Source: Anaerobaca sp035448545 | GTDB lineage: Bacteria > Planctomycetota > Phycisphaerae > Sedimentisphaerales > Anaerobacaceae | Assembly (NCBI GenBank): GCA_035448545.1 | Contig: DAOTJE010000006.1 | Location: forward strand, 130,361-194,360 | Length of the DNA: 64,000 nucleotides | Reading direction: 5' to 3' | Shown: one piece after another, positions 60,356 through 64,000 of the stretch | Numbering within the stretch: position 1 is the stretch's first letter | Layout of the letters: each line of letters opens with the position of its first letter | Notes under the pieces: model-generated | Told to the model about the DNA's origin: nothing | Databases searched by the model: none | What the model saw: only the letters and a program-made list of their open reading frames with translations | Program-made: the position numbers and the translations under genes

Positions 60356-60398
60356 GGGTATCACAAACCAGCGACCACTAAGGATCGCTGGCGGGTAT
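60331..60398 (-). repeat. Two 31-bp direct repeats, each an internal hairpin, 37-bp period
   Basis: Units at 60331-60361 and 60368-60398 are identical over 31 bases; each includes CCAGCGA and TCGCTGG facing each other. A 6-bp spacer separates them. Only two copies exist. Confidence 0.9.
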
Positions 60399-60442
60399 AT
60401 CTTGTATTGCCTGCACACTCACGCTCGGTTCCTTCTACGGAT

Positions 60443-60471
60443 AGTCTACTCAGAGGGATCGGCAAAAGCAA
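60443..60471 (-). promoter_or_regulatory. Candidate promoter for the repeat RNA / NYN gene
   Basis: TTGCTT and TAGACT are spaced by 17 bp on the minus strand. The match is modest (three of six in each hexamer), but the position is right and the spacing equals that of the other promoters here. It overlaps the end of the upstream small gene. Confidence 0.35.
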
Positions 60472-60703
60472 CCTGAAACTTCATGGAAACAGAAGAAAAG
60501 CAACCAAAATGACACTTCGGTAGTAGGGTATCGACCGGCAAAGCACTACAGAAGAAAGCATCCAAGGGCTCCCCGACCGAGGCGGGAAGCGCCCGGAAGA
60601 CCAGAAGCAGTTCGCCAAGAGGATCCGTCGAGTAGACCACCCTGCCGGTCCGCCAGTGCCGAAAGAACCGGACGAACACCTTCCGTCCCTGCCGTTTCGG
60701 CAT
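60446..60703 (-). CDS. Small basic protein, 85 aa
   Basis: It starts MPKRQGRKVFVRFFRHWRTG with GGAAGG five bases upstream of the ATG at 60703. This opening resembles small, widely spread basic proteins (KVFVR..RHWRTGR). The C-terminal half (DAFFCSALPVDTLLPKC) is unlike those and may be a variant or a fused end. It has a basic first half and probably binds nucleic acid. Function unknown. Confidence 0.5.
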   Translation of the reverse strand: MPKRQGRKVFVRFFRHWRTGRVVYSTDPLGELLLVFRALPASVGEPLDAFFCSALPVDTLLPKCHFGCFSSVSMKFQVAFADPSE

Positions 60704-60892
60704 GGGGACCTTCCCTTTCTGGCGCAAGCACACGCTCAGGACCACGCCGGCAATAGGCGGGCCTGGATAGTCCACGATTTGGGGCTACGATTGGAGGTAG
60801 AAGAGCGCAAGCGGGTGGGGCACGCGCGGATCAACAGAACCGCCAGGACTTAGATTTGAAGGTGAACCACCCCCGATCATTCTGTCTTTTTC

Positions 60893-61654
60893 TCAGGCGC
60901 GGGTGAGCTGGGTCGCGGAGGAATTGATGTGCTCGATCAAGGCGGGCAATTCGGACAGAAGCTGTATTCGGTGCGCTGCGGCGGGGGTCGGCTTGCCCCG
61001 GTTGGTGCGTGCGTCTTTCAGTGCGGCGGCCATGCCGCAATCGAGTGCGGGCCGAATGTCCATGTCGATGCGGTCGCCGACGAAGAGAATGTGCGGCGGA
61101 GCTTCGCCGATCCGTTCGGCCGCAATGCGAAACAGACGCAAATCGGGTTTGCGCATCGCCAATTCATACGAATACAATCGCATGGGGAAGAAATCGAGCA
61201 GACCGAGGCCGGCCAATTGTCTGTCGAGAGAGGCGCGGTTCACAAACGTGTTCGAGACGATCCCCAGCTTCAGACCGGATTGCCTCAGGCACGCCAGCGT
61301 CCCGGGCAAGTCCGGCTCTGTCTCGGCCAGGACGCTCAGCGGCTCATACCAGCGCCAGATCACCTCTTCCCATTGCTCGCGGGGCAAGTCGAGGCCCTCC
61401 CGGCGCCCGATCCGTTGCAGCAGAGCCAGCGAATCGAAGTCCTTGCCCCGGAATTCGGCCAGGAAGTAGCGAATGCGCAGCCGCACCAGATAACGCAGGA
61501 AATACCCTGTGAAACTCCCGACGGGCTGCTCCTGCTCCTTCAGGTAGTCGTACGACGACCGCGCCCCCTGCAGGATCAACCTGGTCTTGCTGAACGTGCC
61601 GAAGCTCAGCAGGGTCTCCCCGAGGTCGAATAATACAGCCTTGATTTCGGCCAT
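60893..61654 (-). CDS. HAD-superfamily hydrolase
   Basis: A 253-aa HAD enzyme. Motif I is VLFDLGETLLSFG: the nucleophile Asp is present, but the usual second Asp (DxD) is replaced by Gly (DLG), as in some phosphonatase-like and deoxyribose-type members. Motif II is LGIVSNTF, motif III is a lysine in MRKPDLRLF, and motif IV is FVGDRIDMDIRPALDCGM. A helical cap lies between motifs I and II. The substrate is unknown. Confidence 0.85.
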   Translation of the reverse strand: MAEIKAVLFDLGETLLSFGTFSKTRLILQGARSSYDYLKEQEQPVGSFTGYFLRYLVRLRIRYFLAEFRGKDFDSLALLQRIGRREGLDLPREQWEEVIWRWYEPLSVLAETEPDLPGTLACLRQSGLKLGIVSNTFVNRASLDRQLAGLGLLDFFPMRLYSYELAMRKPDLRLFRIAAERIGEAPPHILFVGDRIDMDIRPALDCGMAAALKDARTNRGKPTPAAAHRIQLLSELPALIEHINSSATQLTRA

Positions 61655-61739
61655 GAGGCGGCATCCTGTTGCGGATTGCGGCTTTCGGATTGGCGATTCG
61701 CGCCGGGAGGAATCGCCGGTCCGAAGCAGCGGTGGCTTC
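61655..61739. repeat. Short spacer with repeat-like words
   Basis: Contains 'ttgcggattgcggctttcgg' and 'attggcgattcgcgccggga', similar to the dispersed text at 6058 and 59124. No gene. Confidence 0.3.
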
Positions 61740-63071
61740 TCATTGCCTCAGCACCGGCAGGTCCGGGCCGAAGGCCTCACGGACCCAGGCGAACATCTCG
61801 TCGTCGGAGATCACCGAAACGCGGTCCGCGGCGTATTCGGCATCGATCCGATCCTTGATCCAGATGATGCGCGGATCGTGCTTGGCGATCTGGATGTCGT
61901 AATGGGCTTCGACCCAGTGCTTGATGCCGGCAGCGCCCGTCTTGTCGGTGATGGCCACGCCGACGGAGCGCTTGAGCAGTTTCTCTGTGTCGAAACAGTT
62001 GTAGATCTCCTCGTTCTTGAGCAGGCCGTCGGCATGGATCCCTGCTCGTGTCACGTTGAAATCGCGCCCGACCAGCGGATAATTGCGCGGGATCTCGAAG
62101 TTCATTTCCTTCTGCACATACTCCGCCAGTTCGGTGATCGCCGCGTAGTTAACGCCCCCTGTCTGTCCCTTCAACTGAGCATGCTCGATGACCAGGGCCT
62201 CCAGCGGCGGGTTGCCCGTGCGTTCGCCGCAGCCGAAGATCGCCGCATTGGCGGCGCAGCAGCCGTAAAGCCAGGCGGTCGAAGCGTCTACCAGCACCTT
62301 GTGAAAGTCATTATGGCCGTGCCATTCGAGCTGTTCGGGCTGAACCCCGATCCGGCGCAGACCGTGCACCAGCTTCGGGACGCTGCGAGGCAGGGCCGCC
62401 TCCGCCCAGGGAAGCCCGAAACCCAGAGTATCACACAGGCGGATCTTGACCGGCTGATTGTATGCATCGCCAAGCTTCAGCAGCTCGTTGGCGAACGGCA
62501 GAACGAAGCCGTCGAAATCGGCCCGGGTGATGTCTTCGAAGTGACAGCGAGGCCGCACGCCGCTGTCGAGCGCCGCCTTGACGATATCGAGATAGGCAGC
62601 CAAGGCCTGTGACCGCGTCTTGCGCAGCTTCAGGAAGATATGGTAGTCACTGGCGGAGGTCAGGATGCCGGTTTCCTTCAGGCCCATCTGGGAAACAAGT
62701 TTGAAGTCGGCGGCCACGGCGCGAATCCAGCCGGTGATCTCGGGGTATTCATACCCTCGCTGCTGGCAAAGCTCGACCGCCTTGCGGTCCCGTTCCGAGT
62801 AGAGGAAGAACTCGCACTGGCGGATCAGGCCGGTCCCTCCGTCGATCTCATGCAGAAGGTCATAGATACGGAGGATCTGTTCAGGCGTGAACGGCGGCCG
62901 GGCCTGCTGGCCATCGCGAAATGTCGTGTCGGTGATCCATATCTGGTCGGGAATCTCGTATTCGACCCGTTCGTGGTCGAAGACGACCTTGGGAAACTCG
63001 CTGTAGGGGAACGTTTCACGATAGAGGTTGGGTTTGTCGGTGTCGACGAGCCTAAGGTCTTTTCTTGCCAT
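61740..63071 (-). CDS. Re-citrate / homocitrate / isopropylmalate synthase-like enzyme
   Basis: A 443-aa DRE-TIM metallolyase. IWITDTTFRDGQQARPPFT is the DRE-type catalytic motif (FRDGQQ). ILTSASDYHIFLKLRKTR, RCHFEDITRADFDGFV, LEWHGHNDFHKVLV (HxH metal site) and FGCGERTGNPP are conserved. It lacks the LeuA C-terminal regulatory domain of true isopropylmalate synthases. The motif set matches, from memory, the class annotated as Re-citrate synthase in anaerobes. Condensation of acetyl-CoA with a 2-oxoacid is likely; the substrate needs testing. Confidence 0.85.
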   Translation of the reverse strand: MARKDLRLVDTDKPNLYRETFPYSEFPKVVFDHERVEYEIPDQIWITDTTFRDGQQARPPFTPEQILRIYDLLHEIDGGTGLIRQCEFFLYSERDRKAVELCQQRGYEYPEITGWIRAVAADFKLVSQMGLKETGILTSASDYHIFLKLRKTRSQALAAYLDIVKAALDSGVRPRCHFEDITRADFDGFVLPFANELLKLGDAYNQPVKIRLCDTLGFGLPWAEAALPRSVPKLVHGLRRIGVQPEQLEWHGHNDFHKVLVDASTAWLYGCCAANAAIFGCGERTGNPPLEALVIEHAQLKGQTGGVNYAAITELAEYVQKEMNFEIPRNYPLVGRDFNVTRAGIHADGLLKNEEIYNCFDTEKLLKRSVGVAITDKTGAAGIKHWVEAHYDIQIAKHDPRIIWIKDRIDAEYAADRVSVISDDEMFAWVREAFGPDLPVLRQ

Positions 63072-63162
63072 TACTCAGCTTCTCCAATGTCTGGGCAACA
63101 GTCTGTTGTCTGGCGTCGGCCGGCTGTTGCGACGGAAGATGCAGCCCGTCGCGGACGCGGAG

Positions 63163-63245
63163 TGGCCGAGGTGGGATTCGAACCCACACGCCCTTGCGGG
63201 CAGGGGATTTTAAGTCCCCAGCGTCTGCCATTCCGCCACTCGGCC
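63163..63245 (-). tRNA. tRNA-Leu (anticodon TAA)
   Basis: On the minus strand the acceptor stem GGCCGAG / CTCGGCC is a perfect 7-bp pair with discriminator A. The T arm is GTGGG TTCGAAT CCCAC. The anticodon loop CTTAAAA gives TAA (Leu, reads UUA/UUG). A long variable arm (TGCCCGCAAGGGCG) marks it as class II. CCA is not encoded. TATAAA sits seven to twelve bases upstream on the minus strand. Confidence 0.95.
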
Positions 63246-63402
63246 AAGTCCTTTATATTACGTCACTTACGAATTCACCTCCAGGTTAAGAACACCCGCT
63301 TGGGCAACATTTTGGCAATACCCATGATGCTTTTCCATTCCTTCGCTGCGCTTGAATGTCGCCCAGGACCTCTCACACTGGCGTCCATAGGAGGACATCA
63401 TA

Positions 63403-63768
63403 ATGCCAAGAGCCTGGGTCGCCAAGCGCCAACGCCGAGACCAAGTCGAGTGGTACGTCATGTGGTACGACGACGCCTGGCGTCCGCGGGCCAGGCGACG
63501 CCGGAACTCAGCCGGAGCCAACCGCCTGCGAGTCACGACCGAGCAGGCGGTCAACAACGGGGGAGTCGTCGCTCCAGAGCGATCCAACTGGCCCGAACTG
63601 GTCGAGGCCTCCCTGAGACACAAGAGCGACACCCAGGCCCACCCGTTCGCCTCCGTGCGTGCCGTCGGCGGTCCAGAACGCCACGGCTTTCTCCCCTTCG
63701 GCTGCCACGCCATGTCCAGTCACGCGGAAATCGGGAAGCTGCCCCGGTGGCTGCTGGGAAGTCGTTGA
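63403..63768 (+). pseudogene. Integrase-like N-terminal fragment beside tRNA-Leu
   Basis: AGGAGG lies eight bases before the ATG, so the start is real. The first 75 residues (RQRRDQVEWYVMWYDDAW, then RRRRNSAGANRLRV, then NNGGVVAPERSNWPELVEASLRHKSD) follow the layout of tyrosine-recombinase arm-binding domains: a basic start, WYV..YD, a repeat-helix, then W.E.VE..L..K. After that the sequence does not continue into a catalytic domain; it ends at 63768 with LPRWLLGSR. I read it as a truncated integrase. Confidence 0.6.
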
Positions 63769-63773
63769 AAGGG

Positions 63774-63843
63774 ATCATGCGGTCCGCGTAACAGATAGGT
63801 GTCACCAAACCGAAACTGTCAATCGTAGAAAGGACCGCATGAT
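63774..63843. repeat. 12-bp perfect inverted repeat around a 46-bp spacer
   Basis: ATCATGCGGTCC (63774-63785) and GGACCGCATGAT (63832-63843) are exact inverted copies. The second arm overlaps the start codon of the small ORF at 63842. It could be an operator, a stem of a leader RNA or a recombination site. Confidence 0.6.
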
Positions 63844-63949
63844 GGGCAAAAGCTACCAGAGACGAACGCGTCGTTCCAGAAGGAAAATGCAGAACCTGGC
63901 CGGAGAGGGAATTCGGGTGGAGATGGCCGACGGCAAGGCCTCGTTCTAA
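63842..63949 (+). CDS. Very small basic ORF, 35 aa
   Basis: AAGGA lies seven bases before the ATG at 63842 (an ATG at 63839 is three bases closer). The protein is strongly basic (MGKSYQRRTRRSRRKMQNL), then GEGIRVEMADGKASF. It may be an excisionase-like or leader peptide, or it may be noise in a decayed element. The start lies inside one arm of the inverted repeat. Confidence 0.35.
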   Translation: MGKSYQRRTRRSRRKMQNLAGEGIRVEMADGKASF

Positions 63950-64000
63950 GAGCCTATCCGAATAACCCTTGATCTGCCGATATACGTCTGAGGGCCATGG

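Larger units (their letters stand above)
60321..60436 (-). ncRNA. Putative repeat RNA upstream of the NYN nuclease (type III antitoxin-like)
   Basis: A promoter-like pair (TTGCTT at 60466-60471, TAGACT at 60443-60448, spacing 17) would start an RNA near 60436. It would contain two identical 31-nt hairpin units (60368-60398, 60331-60361) and stop at the T-tract after about 115 nt. Type III antitoxin RNAs have exactly this layout: tandem ~36-nt repeats, a leaky terminator, then the nuclease gene. Transcription is not shown by sequence alone. Confidence 0.45.

Noticed and set aside
60331..60398. Two-unit direct repeat as a CRISPR array
   Set aside because: Only two copies, a 6-bp spacer and no cas genes; the hairpin and T-tract fit a leader RNA better.

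Overview
This is a GC-rich bacterial chromosome segment of 64 kb. It most likely comes from an anaerobic member of the Planctomycetota, near Phycisphaerae/Sedimentisphaerales. That placement is inferred from several traits: secreted proteins ending in a PEP-CTERM-like tail (VPxPGAVLLG...RLRKR), many Tat- or Sec-exported sulfatase, glycosidase and DUF2961 proteins, an McsA/McsB arginine-kinase pair, and a methanogen-type sulfide-to-homocysteine operon. I had no database search, so family names rest on recognisable motifs. Sigma70-like promoters with 16-18 bp spacing are visible before several genes.

Layout. 1-6.7 kb: hybrid PAS histidine kinase (cut by the window start), an unknown protein, mcsB/mcsA, coaD and a DUF503 protein. 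6.7-9.3 kb: a MNT/HEPN toxin-antitoxin pair, a frameshifted secreted-protein gene and a membrane protein. 9.4-17.4 kb: purF-purM, ftsK and nadE, with a gene-poor kilobase between purF and ftsK. 17.6-25.9 kb: export and catabolism genes (propeller/toroid protein, MalY-type lyase, very large GH-like protein, carboxylesterase). 26-28.2 kb: TPR/CsgG-like lipoprotein. 28.4-29.9 kb: an AbiE-type toxin-antitoxin operon with a palindrome over its promoter. 30-34.9 kb: sulfatase, nucleoside-hydrolase-like and DUF2961 genes. 35-37.4 kb: DUF39 / NIL-ferredoxin / UPF0280 operon. 37.6-41.5 kb: sirtuin, exported hydrolase, and a VCBS-propeller to sugar-isomerase fusion. 41.7-46 kb: C2H2-finger mini-protein, DUF429, GH43, zinc-ribbon and repeat proteins. 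46.3-48.4 kb: threonine synthase and another NTase pair. 48.6-51 kb: PEP-CTERM-like cluster including a deletion scar. 51-55 kb: a WaaP-like kinase, a degenerate receiver, then groES-groEL with a clear terminator. 55-59.6 kb: metallophosphoesterase, Na+/solute symporter, trxB-trxA. 59.7-60.7 kb: a NYN-domain nuclease preceded by two tandem hairpin repeats and a T-tract. 60.9-63.1 kb: HAD hydrolase and a Re-citrate/homocitrate synthase-like enzyme. 63.2-64 kb: tRNA-Leu(TAA) followed by an integrase-like N-terminal fragment, which looks like an integration hotspot.

How the parts fit. Housekeeping blocks (purine, NAD, CoA, chaperonin, thioredoxin, DNA translocation) are interleaved with polysaccharide-degradation genes and at least three NTase-type toxin-antitoxin pairs. 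The most unusual unit is at 59764-60471: a NYN ribonuclease-fold gene whose leader holds two 37-nt-spaced hairpin repeats ending in a terminator. This is the architecture of type III (ToxIN-like) toxin-antitoxin loci, but with an unrelated nuclease fold.
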